From contig NZ_QJTK01000002.1 of the NCBI RefSeq assembly GCF_003217355.1, positions 186,001 through 250,000 of the forward strand: a DNA stretch of 64,000 nt. The letters run 5' to 3'. This DNA comes from Rhodobacter viridis (GTDB taxonomy: Bacteria; Pseudomonadota; Alphaproteobacteria; Rhodobacterales; Rhodobacteraceae). Position numbers and translations under genes: made by a program. Shown piece by piece: positions 51,621-60,887 of this stretch. Numbering within the stretch: position 1 is the first letter of the stretch; the number at the start of each line of letters is the position of its first letter. The notes under the pieces are model-generated. The model was not told the DNA's origin and did not search any database. It saw only the letters and a program-made list of their open reading frames with translations.

Positions 51621-52100
51621 ATGTGGTTTCTGATGCTTCTGATGGCATGGCCGCTGATCGAGATCGGCCTTTTCGTCGAGATCGGCGGGCGGTTGGGGCT
51701 CTGGCCGACGCTGGGGCTGGTTCTGGGCACGGCGGCGCTGGGCATTGCGGTGCTGCGCGCGCAAGGCGATCGGGCGCAGGCCGGATTGCGGCAGGCGATG
51801 CAGGGCTTTGGCAATCCTGCCGTGCCGCTGGCGCAGGAGGCGCTGATCCTTGTTGCCGGGGGCCTGCTGATCCTGCCCGGGTTCTTCACCGATCTTGCGG
51901 GGCTGCTGCTTCTGCTTCCGCCGGTCCGGGCGCTGCTGATTGCCCGGCTTTCGAAACGCGTTGTCGTTCAAAGCTTCGGCACCATGTCCCAGACCGTCCG
52001 TCCCGAGCCCGAGGGCGGGCAGGTCATCGACGGTGACTTTCAGGAAATCGACGCGAAAAACCCTGCGCTCAAGGGAAATTCGGGCTGGACTCGCCATTGA
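51621..52100 (+). CDS. fxsA: FxsA family membrane protein
   Basis: A 159-residue small membrane protein. The N-terminal helices (MWFLMLLMAWPLIEIGLFVEIG, WPTLGLVLGTAALGIAVL) and the later hairpin (LILVAGGLLILPGFFTDLAGLLLLLPPVRALL) are the FxsA/UPF0716 pattern, ending in an acidic soluble tail. E. coli FxsA overexpression blocks F-plasmid exclusion of phage T7; the native role is unknown. GGAGG at 51611-51615 precedes the start. secB follows in the same direction. Confidence 0.9.
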   Translation: MWFLMLLMAWPLIEIGLFVEIGGRLGLWPTLGLVLGTAALGIAVLRAQGDRAQAGLRQAMQGFGNPAVPLAQEALILVAGGLLILPGFFTDLAGLLLLLPPVRALLIARLSKRVVVQSFGTMSQTVRPEPEGGQVIDGDFQEIDAKNPALKGNSGWTRH

Positions 52101-52150
52101 GGCAAGGCCTCCGGGATGCTAGAAAGTCGCAACGATTTTTGGAGTGACCC

Positions 52151-52645
52151 ATGACCGAAGCCATGAACGGGGCGGCTCAGCCGCAGATGAAGATGAGCAT
52201 TCTCGCGCAGTTCGTGCGCGACATGTCCTTTGAAAACGCGGTGGCGCTGAACGGGCTGCAAAGCCCCGAAGTGCAGCCCGAAATGCAGGTGCAGGTCAGC
52301 CTTGATGCGCGCAAGCGTCCTGCGGATCATCAATATGAAGTGATCACCAAGTTCAAGATCACCTCGACCAACAAGGCGACCAACTCGCCGCTTTACCTGC
52401 TGGAAGTCGATTACGGCGGGATCTTCCACATCGAGGGCGTGCCGGAAGATCAGATGCACCCCTTCCTGCTGATCGAATGCCCGCGCCAGCTTTTCCCCTA
52501 TGTGCGGCGCATCGTCTCGGACGTGACCCGCGACGGCGGCTTCCCGCCCTTCAACCTCGATCCGGTCGACTTCGTGGCGCTTTATCGCGCTGAACTCGCC
52601 CGCCGGAATGAGGCGCAAAAGGCAAGTGAGGCGATCGTCAACTGA
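52151..52645 (+). CDS. secB: Protein-export chaperone SecB
   Basis: A 164-residue tetrameric chaperone that keeps preproteins unfolded and delivers them to SecA. Family features: MKMSILAQFVRDMSFENAVAL at the N-terminus, the beta-rich VQVSLDARKR and LLEVDYGGIFHIEGV, LIECPRQLFPYVRRIVSDVTRDGGFPPFNLDPVDFVALY at the C-terminus. Start has GGAGTGACCC upstream. A strong terminator follows. Confidence 0.96.
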   Translation: MTEAMNGAAQPQMKMSILAQFVRDMSFENAVALNGLQSPEVQPEMQVQVSLDARKRPADHQYEVITKFKITSTNKATNSPLYLLEVDYGGIFHIEGVPEDQMHPFLLIECPRQLFPYVRRIVSDVTRDGGFPPFNLDPVDFVALYRAELARRNEAQKASEAIVN

Positions 52646-52712
52646 TCGCCCCAAGGTTGATTTTGCGAACGCGTCAACCTGCCTCAGGGACAAGGTGACC
52701 TGCTGACTTCGG

Positions 52713-52743
52713 AAGCCATCGCATTCAAAATGCGATGGCTTTT
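52713..52743 (+). terminator. Terminator after secB
   Basis: AAGCCATCGCATT (52713-52725) and AATGCGATGGCTT (52729-52741) form a perfect 13-bp stem with a 3-nt loop, followed by TTGCTTT. It ends the fxsA-secB transcript 18 bp before the idi start, so the idi promoter must be very close to or inside it, or idi relies on read-through. Confidence 0.85.
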
Positions 52744-52760
52744 GCTTTCGGGTCGGTCAC

Positions 52761-53291
52761 ATGAGTGAGCTTATACCCGCCTGGGTTGGCGACAGATTGA
52801 CCCCGGTGGACAAGTTGGAGGTGCATTTGAAAGGGCTCCGCCACAAGGCGGTGTCGGTTTTCGTCATGGATGGCGAAAACGTGCTGATCCAACGGCGCTC
52901 AGAAGAAAAATACCATTCCCCCGGTCTCTGGGCGAACACCTGCTGCACGCATCCGGGCTGGAATGAACGCCCCGAGGAATGCGCGGTGCGTCGCCTGCGC
53001 GAAGAGATGGGGATCACCGGGCTTTATCCCGCCCATGCCGACCGCCTTGAATATCGCGCCGATGTGGGCGGCGGGATGATCGAGCATGAGGTGGTCGATA
53101 TCTATCTGGCCTATGCCAAACCGCATATGCGCATCGACCCCGATCCGCATGAGGTGGCCGAGGTGCGCTGGATCGGGCTTTACGATCTCGCGGCCGAAGC
53201 CGGTCGCCACCCCGAGCGGTTCTCGAAATGGCTCAACATCTATCTGTCGAGCCATCTCGACCGGATTTTCGGCTCGCTCCTGCGCGGGTGA
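52761..53291 (+). CDS. idi: Isopentenyl-diphosphate delta-isomerase, type I
   Basis: A 176-residue Nudix-like isomerase interconverting isopentenyl and dimethylallyl diphosphate for carotenoid, quinone and bacteriochlorophyll tails. The catalytic cysteine and metal ligands lie in GLWANTCCTHPGWNE; RRLREEMGITG is the Nudix-like helix; EHEVVDIYL carries the active-site Glu pair; the metal His residues come from KLEVHLKGLRHKAVSVFV. Length equals that of the idi known from the R. capsulatus photosynthesis cluster (orf176), but the neighbours here (secB, tamA) are not photosynthesis genes. Confidence 0.93.
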   Translation: MSELIPAWVGDRLTPVDKLEVHLKGLRHKAVSVFVMDGENVLIQRRSEEKYHSPGLWANTCCTHPGWNERPEECAVRRLREEMGITGLYPAHADRLEYRADVGGGMIEHEVVDIYLAYAKPHMRIDPDPHEVAEVRWIGLYDLAAEAGRHPERFSKWLNIYLSSHLDRIFGSLLRG

Positions 53292-53407
53292 CGGTCAAAG
53301 CCACGCGCTTGCCCCCAAAACCGGCGAAAACGCACCCATCCCCGATCCCGGCTCTGGCATTCTGCGCGCAAAGCTGCATCATTCACCCTATTGACCGGGG
53401 GGTGAAA

Positions 53408-55204
53408 GTGTCTTTGCGTCTTTCTGCGAGCGTGTTCGTTCTTGTCGCCGCCTGCGCCTCCGTGGCGTCGGCCGAAACGCAATTTCAGCTGCAGCTTTCC
53501 GCACCCGACCCGGCGCTGGCGAAGACGCTGGAACAGGCCTCGCTCTCGCGCAGCACCGCGAGCAACAAGGAGTCGGATGCGCAGGGTCTGTTCGGCGCCG
53601 CCCGGGCGGATTACGCCCGGCTGGTCAGCGCGCTTTATGACGAGGGGCGCTATGGCGGCTCGGTCTCGATCCTGATCGACGGGCGTGAGGCGGCGGGCAT
53701 CGCGCCGATGGATGCTCCCGAGCGCATCGATCGGATCGAGATCACGGTCGATCCCGGCCCGGTGTTCCGGTTTTCGCAAGCCGCGATTGGGCCGCTCGAT
53801 CCGGCGACGAAACTGCCCGCAACCTTCCGTCTGTCCGAGGTGGCGCGGTCGTCGGTCATCATCGAAGCGGCCGGGAACGGCGTTTCCGCCTGGCGCGATG
53901 CCGGCCATGCCAAGGCCTCGGTCGCCCGGCAGTCGATCAGCGCCGATCACCGCAAGCAGGAGCTGGCCGCCGATATCGCGCTGGATCCCGGTCCCCTGAC
54001 CTGGTTCGGCACGCTGCACATGACCGGGAACGAGCGGCTGCGTAACGCGCGTCTGGCCAAGATCGCGGGCTATCCCACGGGCGAAGTCTTTTCGCCTGCC
54101 GCGCTGGAAGAGGTTCGCAACCGTCTGCGCCGCACCGGCATCTTCAGCGCCGTGACCCTGACCGAGGCAGAGACCCTGCGCGACGGCAAGCTTCTCGATG
54201 GCGAGCTGACCGTGGTCGAGGCAAAGCTGCGTCGGCTCGGGTTCGGCGCCGAGGTGTCGACCTCGGACGGGGCCACGATCTCGGGCTATTGGCTGCATCG
54301 CAACCTGATGGGCGGTGGCGAGAAACTGCGGCTTGATGCCGAGGTCTCGGGCATAGGGATGAACAGTGGCGGCACCGACTACAGTTTCGGCGCAAGGCTT
54401 GATCGCCCTGCCACTTTCTCGCCTGATACCGCCGCCTATCTGAAGACCGAAATCGCCCGCGCGCATGAAGATGATTACACCCTGAGCGGCTATGGGCTCA
54501 GCTTCGGGCTGAGCCATATCTTCAACGCGAAACTCTCGGCCGAGGCCGGGATCGGCTATGAATGGGCGAAGATCGAGGATGACGCCGGCGAGCTGATCTA
54601 TCGGCAGATGACCTTCCCGATGTCGGCCACCTGGGAAAACCGCAACGTGCCGACCGATCCGACTCGCGGCACCTATGCCAAGATCGATCTGATGCCTTTC
54701 TACGGGCTTGGCACCACCGGCTCCGGCGCGCGGCTGCAGGGCGACCTGCGCGCCTATCGCGGCTTTGGCGCGAACGACCGCTTCGTGCTCGCCGGGCGGG
54801 CGCAGATCGGCGGCGTTTTCGGCTCTGATCTGGCGGAAACGCCGCGCGATTACCTGTTCTATTCGGGCGGCGGCGGCACCGTGCGCGGCCAGCCCTATCA
54901 GGCGCTTGGCGTGACCGAGCTGGAGGGCGGCACGTTGCATACGGGCGGCACCCGCTTCGTCGGCCTTTCCGCGGAATTGCGCGCGGGCGTCACCGAAAAG
55001 ATCGGTGTCGTGGCCTTCTACGATGCGGGCTACATCAGCGCCTCGGATTTCTTCGGTCGCGGCGGCGACTGGCATTCCGGCGCGGGCCTTGGCGTGCGCT
55101 ACAAGACGCCGATTGGCCCGATCCGGCTTGATATCGCCGCCCCGGTCGATGGCGACACGGGCGACGGCCCGCAACTTTACCTTGGCATAGGGCAGGCGTT
55201 CTGA
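53408..55204 (+). CDS. tamA: Outer-membrane translocation/assembly protein TamA (Omp85 family)
   Basis: A 598-residue Omp85-family protein. Signal peptide SLRLSASVFVLVAACASVASA, POTRA-type domains across about 80-290 (ITVDPGPVFRFSQAAIG; WFGTLHMTGNERLRNARLAKIAGYPTGEVFS) and a C-terminal beta-barrel (about 300-598) with the usual FLYSGGGGTVRGQPYQ loop and terminal phenylalanine (LGIGQAF). With TamB it links inner and outer membranes for outer-membrane protein insertion and phospholipid transport. GTG at 53408 is chosen because GGGGGG lies at good spacing; GTG at 53402 is an alternative. Overlaps tamB by 1 bp (TGATG). Confidence 0.9.
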   Translation: MSLRLSASVFVLVAACASVASAETQFQLQLSAPDPALAKTLEQASLSRSTASNKESDAQGLFGAARADYARLVSALYDEGRYGGSVSILIDGREAAGIAPMDAPERIDRIEITVDPGPVFRFSQAAIGPLDPATKLPATFRLSEVARSSVIIEAAGNGVSAWRDAGHAKASVARQSISADHRKQELAADIALDPGPLTWFGTLHMTGNERLRNARLAKIAGYPTGEVFSPAALEEVRNRLRRTGIFSAVTLTEAETLRDGKLLDGELTVVEAKLRRLGFGAEVSTSDGATISGYWLHRNLMGGGEKLRLDAEVSGIGMNSGGTDYSFGARLDRPATFSPDTAAYLKTEIARAHEDDYTLSGYGLSFGLSHIFNAKLSAEAGIGYEWAKIEDDAGELIYRQMTFPMSATWENRNVPTDPTRGTYAKIDLMPFYGLGTTGSGARLQGDLRAYRGFGANDRFVLAGRAQIGGVFGSDLAETPRDYLFYSGGGGTVRGQPYQALGVTELEGGTLHTGGTRFVGLSAELRAGVTEKIGVVAFYDAGYISASDFFGRGGDWHSGAGLGVRYKTPIGPIRLDIAAPVDGDTGDGPQLYLGIGQAF

Positions 55205-58200
55205 TGCGGTGGTTGCTTCTTCCCCTGGTCCTGCTTCCGCTTCCCGCTTTGGCGCAGGAGGCCGATCAAGCCCAGACCGAGCGTGACCGCTCCTATCTGA
55301 CCGGTCTGATCGAGGACAACCTCTCCGGGGCCGGGCGCGAGATCCGGCTCGAGGGGTTCAAAGGCGCGCTGTCCTCGCGCGCCAGTTTCGACATGCTGAC
55401 GATCGCCGATGACCAGGGCGTCTGGCTGACCCTGCGCAATGGTGCGATGAGCTGGGATCGCGCGGCGCTGCTTCTGGGCAAGGTCTCGGTCGAGGAGCTT
55501 TCGGCGGCCGAGATCGACCTGCCGCGCCTGCCCGTCACGCCGCCGCAGGAAACCGCGCCCGAGGCGAAACCCTTTGCTTTGCCGAAGCTGCCGGTCTCGG
55601 TCGATATCGGCTCTGTGAAGGCGCAAAAGGTGGTTCTGGGCGAAGCCGTTCTGGGGCAGGCGGCCGAGTTTCAGCTCGATGGTTCGTTGCGGCTGTCGGG
55701 GGGGGAAGGCGAAACCGACCTCACCGCGACCCGCACCGATGGCCCGAAAGGACGGCTGGCGCTGAAGGCCAGTTATGCCGAAGACAGCGGTGCGCTGCTT
55801 CTGGATCTGCTCGTGACCGAGGCGCAGGACGGCATCGCCTCGGGGCTGATCGGCCTGCCGGGGCGGCCCTCGCTGACGCTGTCGATGAGCGGGCTGGGCA
55901 CGGTCGAGGATTTCAAGGCCGATGTGCTTCTGGGCACGGCCGGGGTGTCGCGGATCACCGGGACGGTGGCGCTGAAGGGCAAGGACGGCACGCAGGGTTT
56001 CGAGGCAAGCCTTGGCGGCGATGTCGCGGATCTGCTGCCGCCGGAATATCGCAGTTTCTTCGGCCCCGCGGCGCGGCTTGATCTGGCGGGGGCGCGCAGT
56101 GCAACCGGCATGCTGCGGCTGAGCAAGCTCGATCTGCAGGGGCAGGCGGTCAGTTTGAACGGTGCGCTTGATCTGCGCCCCGATGGCCTGCCGGACCGCT
56201 TCGATCTGTCTGCAAAACTTGGGCTCGAAAGCGGCGAGCCGGTGATTTTGCCGCTCTCCGGCGCACCGGTCAGCCTGCGCAGCGGGCAGCTGAAGCTCGG
56301 CTATGACCGCGCAAAAAGCGAGGGCTGGAGCCTTGTCGCCGATCTTTCGGGGTTGAGCCGCGAAGCCGATACGCTCTACCGGCTCAGCCTGTCGGGCTCG
56401 GGCCGGATCGGGCCGCAGACGGTGGGCGGGGCGCTGAACCTGATCGCGACCGGGCTTGCGCCCTCCGACAAGGCGCTGGCCGAGGCGCTGGGACCCTTTG
56501 CCTCGGGCAAGTTGCAGTTCTTCTGGCAAAAGGGGCACAATCTGACGGTGCCCAACCTGACCCTTGGCACGCGCGACTTCACCACGCGCGGTCGCTTTAC
56601 GCTCGGCGATGATCTGGCGGTTTCGGGGCATTTCGAGGCTGACCACCGCAAGCTTGCGAGCCTCTCCACGCTGGCCGGTCGGGCGCTTTCTGGCTCTGTT
56701 TCGGCCGATCTTGACGGAACCTACGTGCTGTCGAGCGGCGCCTTCGATGCGGCGGCCAAGGTTGATGCCACCGATCTGCATCTTGATCAGGCGCAGGCCG
56801 ATGCGCTTTTGGCCGGGCAGGCGCAGATCAGTCTGTCGGCCAAGCGCGATGACAAGGGCTTCACCCTGCGCGACCTTTCCGCCGATGCCGGAGGGGCGTC
56901 GCTGCGGGCTTCGGGCGTTCTGAACAGCGCAGAAAGCACGCTCTCGGCCCGGCTTGAGGCGCAAAATCTCGGGCGTCTTGGCGCGGGCTATGGTGGCGCC
57001 CTCGGGTTTGATGCGAAGCTGACCGGGCCCCTCAATGCGCGGGCGCTGTCGGTCACCGGCAGTGGCAAGAACATGGCCTTGCCACAGTCCGATCTGAACC
57101 GGATTCTGGCAGGACAGAGCCAATTTGCCCTCACGCTGCGGCAAGCGAATGGCAGCTTCCATCTGGCCGATCTGACCCTGTCGACGCCGCAGCTTTCCGC
57201 CCCGGCGAAGCCGCGCAAGGATCAGCCGAAGGTTTTCGATCTGTCCACCAAACTTTCGAACGTTGCCCTGCTGGCGCCCGGTTTCCCGGGACCGCTCGCG
57301 GTGTCGGGCAGTCTGACCGATCAGGGCAATCGCTACGGGCTGGATCTGCGCGGCACCGGGCCGGGCGGCACGCAGGCGACGGTCAAGGGCAGTGTGGCCG
57401 TCGATGGATCGACAGTCGATCTGGCGATTTCCGGTCGGGCCGAGACGGCGCTTGCGAACAGTTTCCTCGAGCCGCAATCGATCCGCGGCCCGCTGACCTT
57501 CGATCTGGCGCTGAAGGGGGCGCCGGGGCTTTCGGCGCTGTCCGGGCAGATCATGGCCTCGAACCTGCGCCTTGCCGCGCCCACTTTGGGGCAGGCGCTG
57601 AGCGATGTCGATCTGCAGGCGAAGCTGGCGAATGGCACGGCGCAACTTTCGGGTCAGGCGAGTTTCGCGGGTGGCGGCACGCTGGATCTTTCGGGGCCGG
57701 TCGGGCTGACAGGGCCTTTCCCGGCGAAACTGGCGCTGGTGTTGGACCGCGCCCGTCTGCGCGACCCCGAGCTTTACGACACCCGCGTCAGCGGCAAGCT
57801 GGCGATCAATGGCGGGCTGACCGGCGCGTTGCGGATTGGCGGCGCCCTGACGCTTGAGGAAACCGAGTTGCGGATTCCGGCTGGCGGTCTTGGCGGGGCC
57901 GGATCGATTCCCGCGATCACGCATCTGGGCGAGCCTGCGAAGGTGCATCAGACCCGCGTGCGGGCCGGGCTGATCGAGACGGCCAAGGCGGCGAAAGGCG
58001 GCAGCAGCGCGATCGGGCTCGATGTGACAGTCTCGGCGCCGCAGCAGATTTTCGTCCGTGGCCGTGGGCTGGATGCCGAGCTGGGCGGGCAGCTGCGCGT
58101 CACCGGCACCACCGCCAACATCGTTCCGGTCGGTCAGTTCAGCCTGATCCGGGGTCGGCTTGACGTGCTGGGCAAGCGCTTCGATCTGACCGATGGCCAA

Positions 58201-58704
58201 GTCGCGCTGCAAGGCGCGTTGGTGCCCTGGGTGATGTTCAAGGCGACGACCTCGCAAGACGATCTTGACATCAGCCTGACGCTGGAGGGCGAGGCGACCG
58301 AGCCGACGCTCACCATCGCCTCCTCGCCCGAACTGCCCGAAGAAGAGGTTCTGGCGCGGCTTCTGTTCGACAAGGGGCTGACGAACCTCTCGCCCCTGCA
58401 GGCGGCGCAGCTGGCTTCGGCGGTGGCGACCCTGGCCGGCAAGGGCGGCGATGGCATCGTCTCGAAGCTGCGGCAGGGCTTTGGTCTTGATGATCTCGAT
58501 GTCGGCACCGACGACAGCGGCAATGCCACGGTGAAAGCGGGCAAATATCTGGCAAAGAACGTCTATTCCGACGTGTCGGTGGACAGTTCCGGTCAGGCCG
58601 AGGTGACGCTGAACCTTGATATCACCAAGCAGATCACCGCCAAGGCCTCGGTCGGCTCGGCGGGGGACAGCTCGCTTGGGGTCTTTTACGAAAAGGACTA
58701 TTGA
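55204..58704 (+). CDS. tamB: Translocation/assembly module protein TamB (DUF490)
   Basis: A 1166-residue periplasm-spanning AsmA/TamB-type protein. N-terminal membrane or signal segment (WLLLPLVLLPLPALA), then hundreds of residues of repetitive beta-strand sequence rich in L-D-G-A-L, forming the long hydrophobic groove typical of lipid-transfer beta-taco proteins. The C-terminal DUF490/TamB domain (about 850-1166) includes GQLRVTGTTANIVPVGQFSLIRGRLDVLGKRFDLTDGQV and the final FYEKDY. It is coupled to tamA. The end overlaps the convergent LysR gene by 7 bp. Confidence 0.92.
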   Translation: MRWLLLPLVLLPLPALAQEADQAQTERDRSYLTGLIEDNLSGAGREIRLEGFKGALSSRASFDMLTIADDQGVWLTLRNGAMSWDRAALLLGKVSVEELSAAEIDLPRLPVTPPQETAPEAKPFALPKLPVSVDIGSVKAQKVVLGEAVLGQAAEFQLDGSLRLSGGEGETDLTATRTDGPKGRLALKASYAEDSGALLLDLLVTEAQDGIASGLIGLPGRPSLTLSMSGLGTVEDFKADVLLGTAGVSRITGTVALKGKDGTQGFEASLGGDVADLLPPEYRSFFGPAARLDLAGARSATGMLRLSKLDLQGQAVSLNGALDLRPDGLPDRFDLSAKLGLESGEPVILPLSGAPVSLRSGQLKLGYDRAKSEGWSLVADLSGLSREADTLYRLSLSGSGRIGPQTVGGALNLIATGLAPSDKALAEALGPFASGKLQFFWQKGHNLTVPNLTLGTRDFTTRGRFTLGDDLAVSGHFEADHRKLASLSTLAGRALSGSVSADLDGTYVLSSGAFDAAAKVDATDLHLDQAQADALLAGQAQISLSAKRDDKGFTLRDLSADAGGASLRASGVLNSAESTLSARLEAQNLGRLGAGYGGALGFDAKLTGPLNARALSVTGSGKNMALPQSDLNRILAGQSQFALTLRQANGSFHLADLTLSTPQLSAPAKPRKDQPKVFDLSTKLSNVALLAPGFPGPLAVSGSLTDQGNRYGLDLRGTGPGGTQATVKGSVAVDGSTVDLAISGRAETALANSFLEPQSIRGPLTFDLALKGAPGLSALSGQIMASNLRLAAPTLGQALSDVDLQAKLANGTAQLSGQASFAGGGTLDLSGPVGLTGPFPAKLALVLDRARLRDPELYDTRVSGKLAINGGLTGALRIGGALTLEETELRIPAGGLGGAGSIPAITHLGEPAKVHQTRVRAGLIETAKAAKGGSSAIGLDVTVSAPQQIFVRGRGLDAELGGQLRVTGTTANIVPVGQFSLIRGRLDVLGKRFDLTDGQVALQGALVPWVMFKATTSQDDLDISLTLEGEATEPTLTIASSPELPEEEVLARLLFDKGLTNLSPLQAAQLASAVATLAGKGGDGIVSKLRQGFGLDDLDVGTDDSGNATVKAGKYLAKNVYSDVSVDSSGQAEVTLNLDITKQITAKASVGSAGDSSLGVFYEKDY

Positions 58705-59588
58705 GCTGCGGTGCGGGCGATCCAGTCTCGGAATGCCACCAGCGCGGGCGAGGGGGTGACGCCCTCCGGCCAGACCAGATAATAGGCGCCGACGCCCGAG
58801 ACCGGCTCGCCCGGGGTGCGGATCAACCGCCCCTCGGCGATTTCGGGCAGCGCCAGAAACTCGGGCAAAAGCGCGATGCCGACGCCATGCGCGGCCGCCT
58901 GCATCATCGGGGCGAATTGGTCGAACATGATCCCGCGCGTGGCGGGCGCCTGCAGCCCATGATGGGCGAACCAGGCCGTCCAGGCATTCGGACGCGATTC
59001 CAGCTGCAACAGAGACTGGTCGAGCAGATCCTCGGGGCTTCGCATCGGATGGGCGCAGGCGAAATCTTCGGAACAGGCGGCGATGATGCGTTCCTCGAAC
59101 AGCAGCATGTGTTCGGCATCGGGCCAGTGCCGCACGCCGAAATGGATCGCGGCGTCAAAGGTCTCGGTCGCGAAATCGAAGGGCCGCAGCCGCGTGCCCA
59201 GGTTCAGCGTCACGCCGGGGTTTTCCGCCAGAAAGCTTGCCAGCCGCGGCGCCAGCCAGCGCGTGCCGAAGGTCGGCAGAATCGCAAGGTTCAAGACCCC
59301 GCCACCCGGATTGGCGCGCAGCCCCAGCGAGGCCCGCGCGATCAGCTCCAGCGCCTTGCGCACGTCGCGGGCATAGGCCTGCGCGGCCTCGGTCGGCATC
59401 AGCCGCCGCCCCTCGCGTCGGAAAAGTTGCACGCCCAGCTGCCCTTCAAGGTTCTGCACCAGACGACTGACCGCCCCTTGCGTCAGCGACAACTCCCGCG
59501 CGGCGGCGGCGGTCGAGCCGAGCCGACAGACCGCCTCGAAGGCGGCCAGCAGCGAGACCGAGGGAATGTAGCGTCTGGGCAGGGTCAT
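58698..59588 (-). CDS. LysR-type regulator divergent from gcdH (GcvA-like)
   Basis: A 296-residue LysR regulator. Helix-turn-helix: SLLAAFEAVCRLGSTAAAARELSLTQGAVSRLVQNLEGQLGVQLF (about 10-55). The effector domain resembles the GcvA subgroup (FGTRWLAPRLASFLAENPGVTLNL). Divergent orientation and a 90-bp shared promoter region suggest that it controls glutaryl-CoA dehydrogenase, as GcdR-type regulators do; this is inference. No specific operator is clear in the gap, apart from AT-rich TAGATTAGCGTATTTT near 59632. Confidence 0.85.
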   Translation of the reverse strand: MTLPRRYIPSVSLLAAFEAVCRLGSTAAAARELSLTQGAVSRLVQNLEGQLGVQLFRREGRRLMPTEAAQAYARDVRKALELIARASLGLRANPGGGVLNLAILPTFGTRWLAPRLASFLAENPGVTLNLGTRLRPFDFATETFDAAIHFGVRHWPDAEHMLLFEERIIAACSEDFACAHPMRSPEDLLDQSLLQLESRPNAWTAWFAHHGLQAPATRGIMFDQFAPMMQAAAHGVGIALLPEFLALPEIAEGRLIRTPGEPVSGVGAYYLVWPEGVTPSPALVAFRDWIARTAAQ

Positions 59589-59678
59589 GTATGTGCTCCG
59601 TGCATCGACATAAGCCGGAATAGCGGTAGATTAGCGTATTTTCCTCGCGCATAAAGCATCGAACGCATGGAGGACCAG

Positions 59679-60887
59679 ATGGCCCTGAAACCCAAGGATG
59701 CCCCCGATCTTGCCCGGTTTGACTGGGATGACCCGCTGCGCCTGAACGGCCAGCTGACCGAAGAGGAACGGATGCTGCGCGATGCGGCCCGGGCCTATGC
59801 GCAGGAAAAGCTGCAACCGCGGGTGATCCGCGCCTTTGCCGAGGAAGAAACCGATCCCGCCATCTTCCGCGAGATGGGCGAGATGGGCCTTCTGGGCGTG
59901 ACCATCCCCGAGGAATACGGCGGGCTTGGCGCCTCTTATGTGGCCTATGGTCTGGTGGCGCGGGAAATCGAACGGGTCGATAGCGGCTATCGCTCGATGA
60001 TGTCGGTGCAATCTTCGCTCGTCATGTATCCGATCTATGCCTATGGCACCGAGGAGCAGCGGCGGAAATATCTGCCGAAGCTTGCCTCGGGCGAATGGAT
60101 CGGCTGTTTCGGTCTGACCGAGCCTGACGCCGGTTCGGACCCGGCCAGCCTGAAGACCGTCGCGAAGAAGACAGCCAATGGCTATGTGCTGACCGGCTCG
60201 AAGATGTGGATCTCGAACGCGCCGATCGCGGATGTCTTTGTCGTCTGGGCGAAATCCGAGGCGCATGGCGGCAAGATCAAGGGTTTTGTGCTGGAAAAGG
60301 GTCTGAAAGGGCTCTCGGCGCCGAAGATCGCGGGCAAGCTGTCGCTGCGGGCTTCGATCACCGGCGAGATCGTGATGGACGGGGTCGAGGTTGGCGAGGA
60401 CGCGCTTCTGCCGGGCGTCGAGGGGCTGAAGGGGCCGTTTGGCTGTCTGAACCGGGCGCGGTACGGCATTGCCTGGGGCGTGATGGGCGCGGCCGAGTTC
60501 TGCTTCCATGCGGCGCGGCAATACGGGCTCGATCGCAAGCAGTTCAACAAGCCGTTGGCGCAGACGCAGCTTTACCAGCTGAAACTGGCCAATATGCTGA
60601 CCGACATCACGCTGGGTCTGCAGGCCTGTTTGCAGGTCGGGCGGCTGATGGATGACGCCAATGCCGCGCCCGAGATGATCTCGCTGATCAAGCGCAACAA
60701 CTGCGGCAAGGCACTGGAGGCGGCCCGTCATGCGCGCGACATGCATGGCGGCAACGGGATTTCGGAATCGTTCCAGGTGATCCGCCACATGGTGAACCTT
60801 GAAACGGTGAACACCTACGAGGGCACGCATGATGTGCATGCGCTGATCCTTGGGCGCGCCGTGACCGGGCTTCAGGCGTTCTTCTGA
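59679..60887 (+). CDS. gcdH: Glutaryl-CoA dehydrogenase
   Basis: A 402-residue acyl-CoA dehydrogenase-family flavoprotein. The subgroup marks are [22 protein letters not shown] (substrate arginine region), [18 protein letters not shown] (FAD), [17 protein letters not shown], and the catalytic Glu in [25 protein letters not shown]. It oxidises and decarboxylates glutaryl-CoA to crotonyl-CoA in lysine, tryptophan and aromatic breakdown. ATG at 59679 is used because GGAGGA (59669-59674) is well spaced; ATG at 59667 would add four residues and put the ribosome site inside the gene. Confidence 0.93.
   Translation: MALKPKDAPDLARFDWDDPLRLNGQLTEEERMLRDAARAYAQEKLQPRVIRAFAEEETDPAIFREMGEMGLLGVTIPEEYGGLGASYVAYGLVAREIERVDSGYRSMMSVQSSLVMYPIYAYGTEEQRRKYLPKLASGEWIGCFGLTEPDAGSDPASLKTVAKKTANGYVLTGSKMWISNAPIADVFVVWAKSEAHGGKIKGFVLEKGLKGLSAPKIAGKLSLRASITGEIVMDGVEVGEDALLPGVEGLKGPFGCLNRARYGIAWGVMGAAEFCFHAARQYGLDRKQFNKPLAQTQLYQLKLANMLTDITLGLQACLQVGRLMDDANAAPEMISLIKRNNCGKALEAARHARDMHGGNGISESFQVIRHMVNLETVNTYEGTHDVHALILGRAVTGLQAFF

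Noticed and set aside
55177-58257. A 1026-codon minus-strand frame opposite tamB
   Set aside because: Repetitive arginine/glutamine-rich shadow of the repetitive tamB sequence; no start context or domain.
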